Shown: one piece after another, positions 8,819-18,966 of the stretch | Position numbering within the stretch: position 1 is the stretch's first letter | Layout: each line of letters begins with the position of its first letter | Origin: Paraflavitalea sp966211765 | GTDB lineage: Bacteria; Bacteroidota; Bacteroidia; Chitinophagales; Chitinophagaceae | NCBI GenBank assembly: GCA_966211765.1 | Contig: CBIHOV010000038.1 | Coordinates: 1 to 64,000, forward strand | Reading direction: 5' to 3' | Length of the DNA stretch: 64,000 nucleotides | Program-made: the position numbers and the translations under genes | Notes under the pieces: generated by a model | What the model was told of the DNA's origin: nothing | Seen by the model: only the letters and a program-made list of their open reading frames with translations | The model's database searches: none

Positions 8819-11800
8819 ATGCCTTTTTTTCGCCTGCTTTTGACAGCGCCTGCTATACGCAAATCATTATTGTGTGCGCTGGCCTTATTTTTTTTCTTTT
8901 CGCCGCTATTGGCGCAGCGGCCGGTGATCAATGGTTTCAGCCCGGTGAGCGGGCCGGCCGGTACCACGGTAACGATCACGGGTACCAATTTTGCTACCAG
9001 CCTCGCCTCGCTTTCGGTGTATTTTGGTGCTTCCAAAGCGACGATCCTGTCGGCTACTTCAACGACGATCGCGGTAAAAGTGCCCGCCGGGGCTTCGTAC
9101 CAGCCAATTTCGCTTACCAGCAATAAACTGGTGGCGTATAGCGCCCGTCCTTTTGCACTGACCTTTACGGGCGGCGGCAATACGGTCTCCAGCCATTATA
9201 TCAGTGCGCCTACGCGCATCACTACGCCGCGCAATCCCCGCGCCCTGGTGCTGACCGATTTTGACGGCGACAGTAAACCTGATATGGCGGTGACTGATTA
9301 CAACAACGTAGGTATTAAAACTTATAACAATACTACCATCACGGGACAATCGGCCGTATTCCTGGAAGGATTTGGCAGTACGGTGGGTGAAAGGCCTTCC
9401 CATTTGGTAGTGGGTGATATCGATATGGATGGCAGGCCCGATCTGGCAGTGGTGAACCAGGCTGCCAACTCTGTCACGATCTTGAAGAACCGCAACGCAA
9501 CAGGTCCCAGTGCGGTGTGGCTTTCGGTACCAACGGGGCCCAATCCTGCTGCCGTAGCCATTGGTGATCTCAATGCCGACGGCCGGCCGGATCTTGCCGT
9601 GGTGAACACTGATTCCAATTCTGTGTCGCTGCATATGAATACTACGAGCCCCTTTGGCGAATTGGCTTTTGCACCGAGGATCAACCTCCCTACCGGTAGC
9701 TACCCGCGTTTTGTAGCCATTACGGATATCGATGGAGACAATAAACCGGATGTGGTGGTAGCGAATGCAGGCAGCAACAATGTATCGGTTTTCCGCAATA
9801 CGCTTACTGCTGAAGGCGGCGCTATGGAATTCGCAGCGCCCGTAAGCTTTGCGGCCGGCAGCAAACCGGTGCACATCAGCGTGGGTGACCTCGATGGTGA
9901 TAACAGACCCGATATTGTTGTGACCAACGGCAGCGGACCGGCGGTCTCCTTGCTCCAGAATAGCAGCGCTCCCAATAATATTGCGTTCACGGTACCTACG
10001 GCCATTGGCCCCGGCACCAATACGGTTCCTTTCAGCACTACGCTGGGCGATCTGAATGGTGACGGCCTTGTCGATCTGGCCTTGTCATACGATTCGGTAT
10101 TGAACAACCATATTGCTTTATTTACGAATACCAGTGCAAACGGCCATATTGGTTTCAATGCGGGGTCCATTATAAAAGGGCCTTCCACTGCTTCCTTTCT
10201 GCAGATCGCTGACCTCAACGGGGATGCGCGGCCCGATCTGGCGGCTGGCAGTGTGAATGGTAATGCCATCTTTTACTACCATAACCAGGCGGGTATTCCT
10301 TATATCAACTCCTTTTCGCCGGCGATTGGCGGCAGCGGATCTACGATTACAATCCGCGGCAGGAATTTAGCCAATGCTACTGCTGTCAGTCTGGGCGGCG
10401 TTGCTGCGACCTCTTTTAATATCGTATCTGATAGTGTTGTTACCGCCGTGGTAGCCGGTGGCGCTACGGGCGAAGTGCAGTTGATTGCGCCTGAGGGTGA
10501 GGCCAACCTGGCCGGTTATACCTTTTATGCCAGGCCTGTGATTGCGTCCTTTGCACCTACTGCTACGGGTAAGGGTGCAACGGTGGTCATCAAAGGCAGC
10601 AACCTGCGCTATGTAACGGGGGTGAGTTTTGGTGGTGTCCATGCCAGCCAGTTTACCCCCACGGCGGATAGCATTGTGGCGCAGGTAGGGGAAGGGGCCA
10701 GCGGCAGGGTAGTGGTAACGGGGTATGGTGGGGCAGATTCCCTCGCAGGATTTGAATTTATAGCCCCTCCCACGATCAGTTCCTTTGCGCCTGCAGCAGC
10801 CGGTGTGGGTGAAACCATCACCATTCGCGGACAGGGATTGAAAACTGCTGTGGAAGTGTTGATCGGTGGACGCAAAGCAACTATCACGGGCGCATTGACC
10901 GATACCTTGATCACTGTCTCAACCACCGGCCCTTCGGGAGCGGTGAGTGTAAGAACTGCCGGTGGCATGGCCAGCAAAACTGGTTTTGTATTTACCAACG
11001 TAGTGGTTACTTCAGTATCACCAAAGATATTAGGGCCGGGCAGCCTTATTACGATCAAGGGGGAAAATTTCTCCCAGGTCAATTCCGTGATGTTGGGCAG
11101 TTACCAGGCCGCCTCTTATACGATTGTGAGCGATACGGTGATGACCGTAGTGGCCGGGCCGGAGGTTGAATTGCCGGGCAAACTCTTCACGAATGCCGGC
11201 ATCTTTATGTTCCATTTCAGTGGCATCAGTACCGGGCGACCGGTTATTCATACTATCAGTCCGCTTTCGGGACCGGTAGGCACTACCGTAACAATCACGG
11301 GCATCCAATTCGATCCGGTTGCGGCCAATAACCTGGTATACCTGGGGGCTGTGCGCGCGCCGGTAACAGGGGCTACGGCCAACCAACTTACCATTACCGT
11401 GCCGCCGGGCGCCAGTTATGATCCGGTGACCGTGACGGTAGGGAACCTAACGGATCGTTCCCTGCAAATGTTCAATACGACTTTTACGGGCACTGATACC
11501 CTTTCGGCCAATACCCTGGCCGCGCCGCTCAAGCTCACGCTGGCGGGCGCTTCAGAATCCGTTCGCCTGATGGATATCGATGGCGACGGCAAAAGCGATA
11601 TTACGCAGGTGAATGCAATGGGTATTCACTCGATCTCGATCTTTAAAAACAACAGCATTACAGATAGCCTCGGATTTGCACCGGTCATGAATTTTGCCAC
11701 GGGCGACTGGCCGTCTGAGCTTGATCTCGGCGATCTCGACGGCGATGGAAAACCCGATATTGCGGTGGCTGTTCGTGGCAACGGCATTCAATCCTGGTTA

Positions 11801-14800
11801 TCGATCTTCCGCAATACGAGTACTCCGGGGACAGTGTCGCTGGCCAGCAGGTGGGACCTCTCCACGATTGCCGGCGCCAATGGAATTGCAATCGTAGATG
11901 TAACAGCTGATGGCAAACCGGATATTGTGATCACCAGTCCGGGTTCTTCGGTTGTATCGGTACACAGGAATGTTAGTATTCCCGGCAACCTCGGATTCGA
12001 ACCCCGTGTAGATTTTGCCGTAGGGGTTGAACCATCGGCAATCACCGGGGGCGACCTCGATGGCGATGGGCTGAACGATATTGCGGTGAGTAATTACACT
12101 GCGCAAACGATCACCTTGTTCCGGAACAAGACCAGTACGGGCAATATTGCTTTTGATACGACAAGGATTGCAGCCCCGGCAAATATCCGTAGCCTGCTGC
12201 TCACGGATCTGGATGGGGATGGCAGGCCGGAACTGACAGCGGCTGCCTACAATAGCCGCTACGCTGCCACGATCCTTAAAAATAACAGTGTGCCGGGCCT
12301 TATGAGTTTTGCAGCACCTGCAACGTTTGGGAATTATTTATCGGCCGTAGGGTTCTATTGTGTAATGGCCGGCGATATCAACGGCGATGGAAAACCTGAC
12401 CTGGCAGTGGCCAATCAGACGATGCACGAACTGATCCTGTTGAGGAATACATCAGCCGGCGGCAATATAGCTTTTGGTCAGTCGATTAGTTTTACGAAAG
12501 GGGTAGATAATAGTTATGCGGTGGCCATTGGCGACCTCGACGGCGATCATCGTCCTGATGTGGTGGTGGGCAATCCCATGGCCTATGGCATGCTCGTATA
12601 CCGTAACCTGTCAGGTCATCCCATTCCGACGATCAATTCCTTTACACCGGGCACTGCCGGCGCGGGTGATACTGTTTCGATCCGGGGTATTTTGCTGGGA
12701 GGGACAAAGGAAGTTAGTTTTGGCGGCATCATTACCACGCCTGTTGAAATAGCAGGCGATACGCTTGTAAAAGCAGTTGTGCCTGTTTCGGCAGCGAGTG
12801 GCACGCTCCGTATCATCACGGAGAGCGGATTTGCAGAAGCCACAGGCTTTGTATTCCTGGGACCAACGATCCTTACAGCGTTGCCGCAAGCGGGCAGTAC
12901 GGGATCATTGGTAACGATTACCGGCAAAAGATTTACGGGTGCTACGGGTGTTTGGTTTGGCACAGCGCCTGCTGCTTCTTTTGAAGTTGTTTCGGATACT
13001 GTGATCAAAGCCGTCGTCGGTACGGGCGCTACGGGTCCGTTCAAAGTGCAGACGCCCAAAGGTCAATTCGCCACCCCGCATAATTTCATCTATACTACCC
13101 AGCTGTCGATCGTATACTTTACGCCTGCAAAAGCTGCCGTGGGTCAAACAGTCACCATTACGGGCACGCGGTTTTATCCCCATGCAGATAGTGTGGTGGT
13201 CTATTTTGGTAATGCGCGTGCAAGCGTTACCAGCGCTACGGTATCGGAGATCACGGCCATTGTGCCAGCGGGCGCTACTTCTTCCCTGATCTCGGTTACG
13301 AGCCAGGGGCGTACGGTGTATTCGAAGCTATTTTTCAATAAGCTATTTCCGGGAGGTGCAGTGGCATTCACGCCTTCGTCTTTCGATTCGGCCATCAGGG
13401 TACAAACGGGCGGTAAGCCGTTGGCGGCTGCGCTCGCCGATCTTGACGGAGACGGCAAACCCGATGTGGCACTCATTCATGAACGCTCGGCCCATGCGCT
13501 GGAAGTATACAGGAATCATTCTACTCCGGGTACTATCAGTCTGCTGCCAACGCAGGCGCTGGCTTCGAAGCCTATGCTGAGTGATATCGCTATCGCCGAT
13601 TTGGATGGTGATGGAAAACTGGACATCGCGGTGACCAGTATCGGGTCCAATGGATTCAGTATTTACCGCAACAACAGTACGATTGGCAATATCGCTTTTG
13701 CTGCACCGGTTGATTATAGCACCGATTTTGGCACTACTATGATTCGGGTTGCCGATTTCGACGGCGATGGTCTGACGGATATTTTGGTGCACGTACCCAA
13801 TCCGGGCAATACCTATATCTACCGCAACAACAGTACGAAGGGGCAATTGTCTTTCGCACAGGCCTCTTTTATAAACTTTGGAGCCAAGCCGCTGGATATA
13901 GCGGTGATCGATATGAACTACGATGGTAAACCGGATGTGATGGGTACCACTGATCTGCTCAGCAACAGTGTGGTTTCGCACAGGAATGTGAGTGTGCCCG
14001 GCGGTACCATCAATTTTGTCAATACGAACTCACCAACACCGGTGAAGCCATGGCCTGCCAGGATCATGCTCAATGAATTTGGGGGCGATGCGATGCCTGA
14101 CCTGGCCATCATTCACAACAGCAACGGCTTGTTGTCGATGATCAGGGGATTGGCGCCTCCTGGTTCGACGACCATCACCTTCTCCTCTACGATCGATATG
14201 CCGGTAGCGGGACCTGGTGATCTGGCCGGCCTGGCTTTGGAAGACCTGAATGGTGATGGCAAGGCGGATGTTGTTACTACCCGCGCGGTGGGCAAAACGA
14301 TCCTTATCCATAAGAATACGAATATCCTGGGCTCGCTGCATGGGTTTGCGCCGGCTGTTGAATATGCCATCGGACAATCGGCCAGCAATGTGTATGCGGC
14401 CGATCTGGATGGTGATGGCCAGTCTGATCTGCTTACCACGAATCCGGAGGACGGAAGCCTCTCTCTTTTACGCAATACGGTGGTAACGGCCGGCATTGTG
14501 GCTTCGGGCGCCCATCCGGTGACGGGCAGGATCGAAAACAAGGTGACCATCGAACCGGAAGTGCCGGAGCTCAATGGTACGCCCTTTGTAGCGCGGTATT
14601 ATGATCTGGCTGCTACGGGATCGCAACCTGGCGCTACTGCTACGGTTACCTTCTTCTTCACGCAGGAAGAGTTTGACCAGTTTAACAGCCATCCGGACGG
14701 CAAGGCGGACCTGCCTGCCAGTGCGGATGATGCAGCCGGCAAAGCCAACCTGCGCATCTATCAATACCTGCCTGCCGGAGGCAACAGGGTGGGAAATGCC

Positions 14801-15649
14801 CTGGCCGATTCGGTAAAGGTGATCAATCCCGATGATGCCAGGATCGTATGGAATGAAACGGCAGGATGCTGGCAGGTAACGGTGGAGGTGGAAGGGCTCA
14901 ACCGGTTTATTGTAAGTACGGTGGGCTTTGTGTATGCGCTGGTGCCTGGACCGCTGGTAACGGTAACGGGTGGAACTGAGTTTTGTGAAGGGGCCAGCTC
15001 GCTGCTCAGTTCTTCGGCCACTGCCAACAACCAATGGTACCGGAACGGTGTGGCCATCGATGGCGCAACGAATACGACTTACCAGGCATCGCTGCCCGGC
15101 GAATATACAGTCACTACTATGGTAACGGAATTGCGCACGCTGCCTTCGGCTGGCACTATCATTAAAGTGAAAGCAGTGCCTGGCAAACCGGTGATCACGG
15201 GTATGGGTGCGGAACTCGTTTCGGACGCCGCAGCCGGTAACCAATGGTATCGCGAAGGTGTGGTGATAGCAGGCGCTACGGCACAGGTGTACAAGCCCAC
15301 TGATGCCGCCAATTACAGTGTGACGGTTACGCTCAATGGTTGTACGAGTGTTCAATCGGCTAATTTCTACTTTGCTACTACGGGTATTATCAATATCGAT
15401 AACGTGCAGTATGTAAGTCTCAACCCCAATCCGGTGTCGGATTTCCTGCTGCTGAACTTCCACCTGAACGGGGCATCGAAACTGCAGGTCCGTCTTGTTG
15501 ATCTGCAGGGTAAGGTGTCCAGGAGCTTTGCCAACCTTAGCCATGGTGCGCGTCTCTATCTCGGCAACCTGGTACCGGGCATTTACCTGGCCAGGATCAG
15601 TGATGGCAGCGGCAAACGTCAATATACACTGAAGGTGGTGAAACTTTGA
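8819..15649 (+). CDS. Giant secreted IPT/TIG and FG-GAP (VCBS) repeat protein with T9SS sorting domain
   Basis: About 2276 residues from ATG 8819, preferred because it gives a signal peptide (LLCALALFFFFSPLLAQ); the frame is open from 8705. Order by nucleotide: IPT/TIG domain 8918-9170; FG-GAP block 9235-10290; five IPT domains 10297-11490; FG-GAP block 11560-12615; three IPT domains 12620-13350; FG-GAP block 13420-14490; a unique domain 14500-14940; two Ig-like domains with NQWYR motifs 14960-15370; T9SS type A sorting domain 15410-15649 ending YTLKVVKL. FG-GAP units carry calcium-loop motifs such as DLDGDGKPDIAV. It is exported by SecYEG, then T9SS, and attached to or released from the surface; adhesion or polysaccharide binding is likely. 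Confidence 0.93.
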   Translation: MPFFRLLLTAPAIRKSLLCALALFFFFSPLLAQRPVINGFSPVSGPAGTTVTITGTNFATSLASLSVYFGASKATILSATSTTIAVKVPAGASYQPISLTSNKLVAYSARPFALTFTGGGNTVSSHYISAPTRITTPRNPRALVLTDFDGDSKPDMAVTDYNNVGIKTYNNTTITGQSAVFLEGFGSTVGERPSHLVVGDIDMDGRPDLAVVNQAANSVTILKNRNATGPSAVWLSVPTGPNPAAVAIGDLNADGRPDLAVVNTDSNSVSLHMNTTSPFGELAFAPRINLPTGSYPRFVAITDIDGDNKPDVVVANAGSNNVSVFRNTLTAEGGAMEFAAPVSFAAGSKPVHISVGDLDGDNRPDIVVTNGSGPAVSLLQNSSAPNNIAFTVPTAIGPGTNTVPFSTTLGDLNGDGLVDLALSYDSVLNNHIALFTNTSANGHIGFNAGSIIKGPSTASFLQIADLNGDARPDLAAGSVNGNAIFYYHNQAGIPYINSFSPAIGGSGSTITIRGRNLANATAVSLGGVAATSFNIVSDSVVTAVVAGGATGEVQLIAPEGEANLAGYTFYARPVIASFAPTATGKGATVVIKGSNLRYVTGVSFGGVHASQFTPTADSIVAQVGEGASGRVVVTGYGGADSLAGFEFIAPPTISSFAPAAAGVGETITIRGQGLKTAVEVLIGGRKATITGALTDTLITVSTTGPSGAVSVRTAGGMASKTGFVFTNVVVTSVSPKILGPGSLITIKGENFSQVNSVMLGSYQAASYTIVSDTVMTVVAGPEVELPGKLFTNAGIFMFHFSGISTGRPVIHTISPLSGPVGTTVTITGIQFDPVAANNLVYLGAVRAPVTGATANQLTITVPPGASYDPVTVTVGNLTDRSLQMFNTTFTGTDTLSANTLAAPLKLTLAGASESVRLMDIDGDGKSDITQVNAMGIHSISIFKNNSITDSLGFAPVMNFATGDWPSELDLGDLDGDGKPDIAVAVRGNGIQSWLSIFRNTSTPGTVSLASRWDLSTIAGANGIAIVDVTADGKPDIVITSPGSSVVSVHRNVSIPGNLGFEPRVDFAVGVEPSAITGGDLDGDGLNDIAVSNYTAQTITLFRNKTSTGNIAFDTTRIAAPANIRSLLLTDLDGDGRPELTAAAYNSRYAATILKNNSVPGLMSFAAPATFGNYLSAVGFYCVMAGDINGDGKPDLAVANQTMHELILLRNTSAGGNIAFGQSISFTKGVDNSYAVAIGDLDGDHRPDVVVGNPMAYGMLVYRNLSGHPIPTINSFTPGTAGAGDTVSIRGILLGGTKEVSFGGIITTPVEIAGDTLVKAVVPVSAASGTLRIITESGFAEATGFVFLGPTILTALPQAGSTGSLVTITGKRFTGATGVWFGTAPAASFEVVSDTVIKAVVGTGATGPFKVQTPKGQFATPHNFIYTTQLSIVYFTPAKAAVGQTVTITGTRFYPHADSVVVYFGNARASVTSATVSEITAIVPAGATSSLISVTSQGRTVYSKLFFNKLFPGGAVAFTPSSFDSAIRVQTGGKPLAAALADLDGDGKPDVALIHERSAHALEVYRNHSTPGTISLLPTQALASKPMLSDIAIADLDGDGKLDIAVTSIGSNGFSIYRNNSTIGNIAFAAPVDYSTDFGTTMIRVADFDGDGLTDILVHVPNPGNTYIYRNNSTKGQLSFAQASFINFGAKPLDIAVIDMNYDGKPDVMGTTDLLSNSVVSHRNVSVPGGTINFVNTNSPTPVKPWPARIMLNEFGGDAMPDLAIIHNSNGLLSMIRGLAPPGSTTITFSSTIDMPVAGPGDLAGLALEDLNGDGKADVVTTRAVGKTILIHKNTNILGSLHGFAPAVEYAIGQSASNVYAADLDGDGQSDLLTTNPEDGSLSLLRNTVVTAGIVASGAHPVTGRIENKVTIEPEVPELNGTPFVARYYDLAATGSQPGATATVTFFFTQEEFDQFNSHPDGKADLPASADDAAGKANLRIYQYLPAGGNRVGNALADSVKVINPDDARIVWNETAGCWQVTVEVEGLNRFIVSTVGFVYALVPGPLVTVTGGTEFCEGASSLLSSSATANNQWYRNGVAIDGATNTTYQASLPGEYTVTTMVTELRTLPSAGTIIKVKAVPGKPVITGMGAELVSDAAAGNQWYREGVVIAGATAQVYKPTDAANYSVTVTLNGCTSVQSANFYFATTGIINIDNVQYVSLNPNPVSDFLLLNFHLNGASKLQVRLVDLQGKVSRSFANLSHGARLYLGNLVPGIYLARISDGSGKRQYTLKVVKL

Positions 15650-15651
15650 TC

Positions 15652-16059
15652 TTATAGGGGATTTGAAAAATCATGGAAGACGCGGAACAGGTTGCCGTCA
15701 AGGTCGGCGACTGTGAACTCATACAATTCCCAGGGCTTTGATTCCGGCGGGGAAACGATCTTTGCCTGACTGGCGGTCCAAAGGGCGAACAGCTCGTCGA
15801 CCTGTTTATTGCTGTCGAGGTTGAGCCATACCAATACGGGGGCGGCATTGCGGTAGTGCTCCCGGAAAGCTTTGTCGGTGAGAAACATTCTGCAGTGTCC
15901 TTTTGAGATGCCTGCAATATTGCCTCCGTCGCGGCCCCAGTCTATGGAGAAACCAAGATTGTTCTCGTAATAGGCAAGGGCCAGCTTCAGATCGCTTACC
16001 GGAATCTCCGGCACGGCAGCAGGAAATTCTATATTCATGGCAGGTCCGATTTTTAACAA
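15652..16059 (-). CDS. VOC-superfamily (glyoxalase/bleomycin-resistance-like) protein
   Basis: 135 residues forming two beta-alpha-beta-beta-beta modules. The first begins AAVPEIPVSDLKLALAYYEN and the second ends YEFTVADLDGNLFRVFHDF, both family hallmarks. Bacterial homologues of this subtype are often annotated as bleomycin-resistance-like, but no resistance role can be inferred from sequence. It lies on the minus strand 2 bp from the stop of the giant surface protein gene, convergent with it. No signal peptide; cytoplasmic. Substrate unknown. Confidence 0.88.
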   Translation of the reverse strand: MLKIGPAMNIEFPAAVPEIPVSDLKLALAYYENNLGFSIDWGRDGGNIAGISKGHCRMFLTDKAFREHYRNAAPVLVWLNLDSNKQVDELFALWTASQAKIVSPPESKPWELYEFTVADLDGNLFRVFHDFSNPL

Positions 16060-16193
16060 AATTACAAACTACCTGAACATGTTATTTCTATAGTTGTAAG
16101 TTGATGGTTTTGTTGCAGGGGGTGCCTGGCAACAGGTGGGGGCAGTTCGTGTAGAGACGTAAATTACCCCTTAAAATGACGTATACACCACCC

Positions 16194-16222
16194 TTGTAAC
16201 TTAGTTTTCTATTGCATCTTTG
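16194..16222 (+). promoter_or_regulatory. Candidate Bacteroidota-type promoter
   Basis: TTG at 16194-16196, an 18-base spacer and CATCTTTG at 16215-16222 match the Bacteroidota housekeeping promoter TTTG-N19-TAnnTTTG with one departure. It lies 34 bases before the VOC gene start at 16256. Confidence 0.5.
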
Positions 16223-16255
16223 TGTTGTAATAAATAAACAACAAAATTAGAAACA

Positions 16256-16663
16256 ATGGCAACGCAAATCTTCATCAACCTTCCTGTTAAGGATTTAAAA
16301 AAAGCAATGGCGTTTTATGAAGCGATCGGTTTTACCAACAATCCTCAGTTTACCGATGATACAGCGGCCTGCATGGTGTTCAATGAAAATATTTTCGTGA
16401 TGCTGCTTACTTATGATAAGTTTAAAGGGTTTACTTCCAAGAGTATTATCGATGCAAAGCAGTCTGTAGGAGTGATCAACTCCATGTCTCTTTCAAGTAA
16501 TGATGAAGTAAATGCTTTTCTGGACCGTGCATTGAAGGCAGGGGGCAACGAGTATCGGGCTCCGCAGGATTTTGGATTTATGCAGCTCCGCTGCTTTGAA
16601 GATCTGGATGGGCATAACTGGGAGCTATTTTATATGGACATGAGTAAGTTTCCTACTCAGTAA
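16256..16663 (+). CDS. VOC family protein (glyoxalase-like)
   Basis: 135 residues. FINLPVKDLKKAMAFYEAIG opens the first module and FEDLDGHNWELFYMDMS closes the second, which is the classic pattern of the VOC subfamily found next to many regulators in Bacteroidota. Asn8 and the C-terminal Glu of NWELF are candidate metal or substrate ligands. It is not a close copy of the minus-strand VOC gene 200 bp upstream, so the two are not a recent duplication. Own promoter, own terminator: monocistronic. Cytoplasmic; substrate unknown. Confidence 0.9.
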   Translation: MATQIFINLPVKDLKKAMAFYEAIGFTNNPQFTDDTAACMVFNENIFVMLLTYDKFKGFTSKSIIDAKQSVGVINSMSLSSNDEVNAFLDRALKAGGNEYRAPQDFGFMQLRCFEDLDGHNWELFYMDMSKFPTQ

Positions 16664-16684
16664 TTATGAACGATAAGTTGAAAA

Positions 16685-16724
16685 AAATCGGCTGCCTCAA
16701 AAGTAATTTTGAGGCAGCCGATTT
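16685..16724. terminator. Bidirectional intrinsic terminator
   Basis: An 18-bp perfect stem (AAATCGGCTGCCTCAAAA and complement) with loop GTAA sits between the convergent VOC and OmpA-like genes, with A-run on the left and T-rich sequence on the right, so it can work in both directions. Confidence 0.9.
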
Positions 16725-16735
16725 AATAATGCAGT

Positions 16736-17548
16736 CTATCCATTGATCAGCTTGTACAACTCATCCAGCTTGGGTGATAGAATGATTTCCGTTCTTCTGT
16801 TTTTCGCTCTTCCTTCCGGCGTCGTGTTTGCATCCACGGGATCGTAGAGGCTATGGCCTGAAGCAACCACCCGAACCGGATCTACATGGTAATCTTTTGT
16901 AAGTATCCGCACAATGCTGGAAGCCCTGGCCGTACTAAGGGCCCAGTTGTCTTCGAAGCGGGTACGGATAGGAATTGAGTCTGTGTGTCCTTCAATATTG
17001 ACGGTAATATCCTGATTAGCGTTTAGTACTTCGGCGAGTTTACCCAATGCTTCTTTTCCTTTCGCATTTACAACGGCGCTTCCCGAAGGAAACAGCAGGT
17101 TTTCCTGCAGGCTCACATACACCTTGCCATTCTTTACAGACACGCTTAGTTCATTGGAGTTGAACTTAACCAGTGCATCCGCCATCTTCTGGCGAAGGGC
17201 ATCGGCGTTCTTTTTTTGTTGTTCCAGTAATGATTGTAAAGATTCTAGTTTGCGTTGCTGCGCTGCCAATTCCTGTTCACTTTTTTGCAAGGCATTTTTT
17301 TGACTGGCTATGGTGCCTTCGGCTGCCTTGTTGCTGGCATCCATTTTTTGATTAAGGGCTGTCAGGTTTTGCTGAAGACCGGCCACATCGGCTTGCAGGC
17401 CGGCTATTTTCTGCTCCAGCCTTGCACTGTCCGTTTGCAGGCTGCTGATCGTGTTCTGGGCGGCTACCAACTTTCTTTTGGCCACACAACTTGTCATTAA
17501 TAAAGGGACGCAAGCAACCAATAACAAGAATATCACTTGTTTTTTCAT
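16736..17548 (-). CDS. OmpA-family peptidoglycan-binding lipoprotein with coiled coil
   Basis: 270 residues from the start at 17548, chosen because it yields a lipoprotein signal MKKQVIFLLLV...LMTSC; the frame is open 69 residues further upstream. Residues about 30-125 form a long coiled coil (repeats of LQADVAGLQQNLTALNQKMD type). The C-terminal OmpA domain holds the peptidoglycan-binding motif NIEGHTDSIPI and the later TARASSIVRIL and NRRTEIILSP segments. It tethers the outer membrane to the cell wall. Gram-negative envelope function is secure from the family; specific role is unknown. Confidence 0.92.
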   Translation of the reverse strand: MKKQVIFLLLVACVPLLMTSCVAKRKLVAAQNTISSLQTDSARLEQKIAGLQADVAGLQQNLTALNQKMDASNKAAEGTIASQKNALQKSEQELAAQQRKLESLQSLLEQQKKNADALRQKMADALVKFNSNELSVSVKNGKVYVSLQENLLFPSGSAVVNAKGKEALGKLAEVLNANQDITVNIEGHTDSIPIRTRFEDNWALSTARASSIVRILTKDYHVDPVRVVASGHSLYDPVDANTTPEGRAKNRRTEIILSPKLDELYKLING

Positions 17549-17792
17549 AAATAGCAGATTTATTTCAGCAGGGTATTCAATAAGCATGCCAGCCCAATGC
17601 CTGCGGCTGGCTTTAGGCATTTTATTAGCCTGTATGTTCTTCCCCATCAAGGTGATTGTTTCGCTGCAGTATATGGAAGCTTGAAGAATGATTTCGCCCG
17701 CCTTAAGACTTTGTGCTTGGAGAAGGGCAGCCCCCGATAGTACTTTCACACTCAAGTTGATAACATCATTTTCTAATCTTTAAAGTATAGCC

Positions 17793-18194
17793 ATGAATAT
17801 TTCCTTACAGCAAGCTGAGGCGGCGCTTGCAGCGGCCAAAGAGAAGGCCAGAGAATTGGATACGTTGATGAACATCGCCATCGTGGACGCCGGTGTGAAC
17901 CTGGTGGCTTTTGCCCGGATGGACGAGGCCTGGATCGGGAGTATTGATATAGCGCTGCGCAAGGCTAAAACAGCCCGGTATTTCAACATGGACTCGGGCG
18001 AGCTGGGTAAATTATCGCAACCGGGCGGTCCGGCTTATCAGATCGAACAATCGAATGGCGGGCTGATCACGATGCCAGGCGGCATACCAATCCGAAATGC
18101 GAAGGGAGCGTTCATCGGGGCCATCGGGGCATCGGGTAGTTCGGTGCAGAACGATCACCTGGTGGCGAAAGCGGGAGCTGATGCCGTGAAATAA
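17793..18194 (+). CDS. GlcG/HbpS-family heme-binding-like protein
   Basis: 133 residues. The sequence MNIAIVDAGVNLVAFARMDEA, the KAKTARYFNM segment and the closing GAIGASGSSVQNDHLVAKAG match the GlcG/HbpS (DUF336) family of small alpha/beta proteins. Relatives bind heme or degradation products in redox stress or glycolate loci, but the ligand is not predictable here. It starts a cluster with the DJ-1/PfpI-like protein 40 bp downstream and the cupin gene after it. No signal peptide in this copy, unlike some homologues, so cytoplasmic. Confidence 0.9.
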   Translation: MNISLQQAEAALAAAKEKARELDTLMNIAIVDAGVNLVAFARMDEAWIGSIDIALRKAKTARYFNMDSGELGKLSQPGGPAYQIEQSNGGLITMPGGIPIRNAKGAFIGAIGASGSSVQNDHLVAKAGADAVK

Positions 18195-18233
18195 CAATTA
18201 CAACAACATTCTTCATATTTAAATCTACATAAC

Positions 18234-18929
18234 ATGGAACTTAAAAAGATCTTAATCGTGTTAACAAGTCACGGCGAGATGGGCAATACGGGTAGAAAGA
18301 CGGGCATCTGGATCGAAGAATTTGCCGCCCCTTATTACACTTTTCTCGATGCCGGCAAAGAGATCGTGATCGCATCGCCCAAGGGCGGGCAGGTGCCTAT
18401 CGATCCAAAGAGTAATGAACCGGAAAACAGAACGGAGGCTACGGTGCGTTACTACAACGATCCGGAAACGATCAAACGCCTGGCCAATACAGTAAAGATC
18501 AGCAGTGTTTCTGAAAAAGATTTCGATACTGTTTTTTATCCCGGCGGACACGGCCCCATGTGGGACCTGGCCGATAATGAAGATTCCATCCATTTGATTG
18601 AAAGCTTTAACCGTGCCGGAAAGGTGATGACGCTGATGTGTCACTCGCCGGCAGCGCTCAAAAATGTGAAAGGGCTCGACGGTGATTGGTTGATCAGGGG
18701 AAGGCGTGTGACTGCATTTACGAATGGGGAAGAATCGGGTGTGGAATTGGACAAGATCGTGCCGTTCTTACTGGAGGATATGTTGCGCATGCGTGGCGCC
18801 AACTATCAAAAAGGGGAGAACTGGCTGCCCTTTGTTGTGCGCGATGGCAAGTTGATCACGGGACAAAATCCTGCGTCATCGGTGTTGGCGGCAACGACTG
18901 TGATAGAATTGTTCAACCGCATGAAGTAA
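18234..18929 (+). CDS. DJ-1/PfpI-family protein (type 1 glutamine amidotransferase-like)
   Basis: 231 residues. The nucleophile elbow is Cys136-His137 in LMCHSPAALKNV; the acidic partner region is PGGHGPMWDL. The KKILIVLTSHGEMGNTGRKTGIW opening (shortened: LTSHGEMGNTGRKTG) is characteristic of the Hsp31-like subgroup whose members act as glyoxalase III, deglycase or chaperone. Placement between a GlcG-like and a cupin protein suggests a carbonyl- or oxidative-stress unit. Cytoplasmic. Activity class is well supported by the catalytic motif; the physiological substrate is inferred. Confidence 0.92.
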   Translation: MELKKILIVLTSHGEMGNTGRKTGIWIEEFAAPYYTFLDAGKEIVIASPKGGQVPIDPKSNEPENRTEATVRYYNDPETIKRLANTVKISSVSEKDFDTVFYPGGHGPMWDLADNEDSIHLIESFNRAGKVMTLMCHSPAALKNVKGLDGDWLIRGRRVTAFTNGEESGVELDKIVPFLLEDMLRMRGANYQKGENWLPFVVRDGKLITGQNPASSVLAATTVIELFNRMK

Positions 18930-18966
18930 AAAACAAAAATTCTATAGCTTCTCAAAATTATGAACT

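Noticed and set aside
9059..15622. Many long minus-strand frames opposite the giant surface protein
   Set aside because: They mirror the repetitive GC-rich coding pattern of the plus-strand gene and have no independent features.
15652..16663. The two VOC genes as a recent duplication or bleomycin resistance pair
   Set aside because: Their sequences are clearly different, they are on opposite strands and nothing indicates drug binding.
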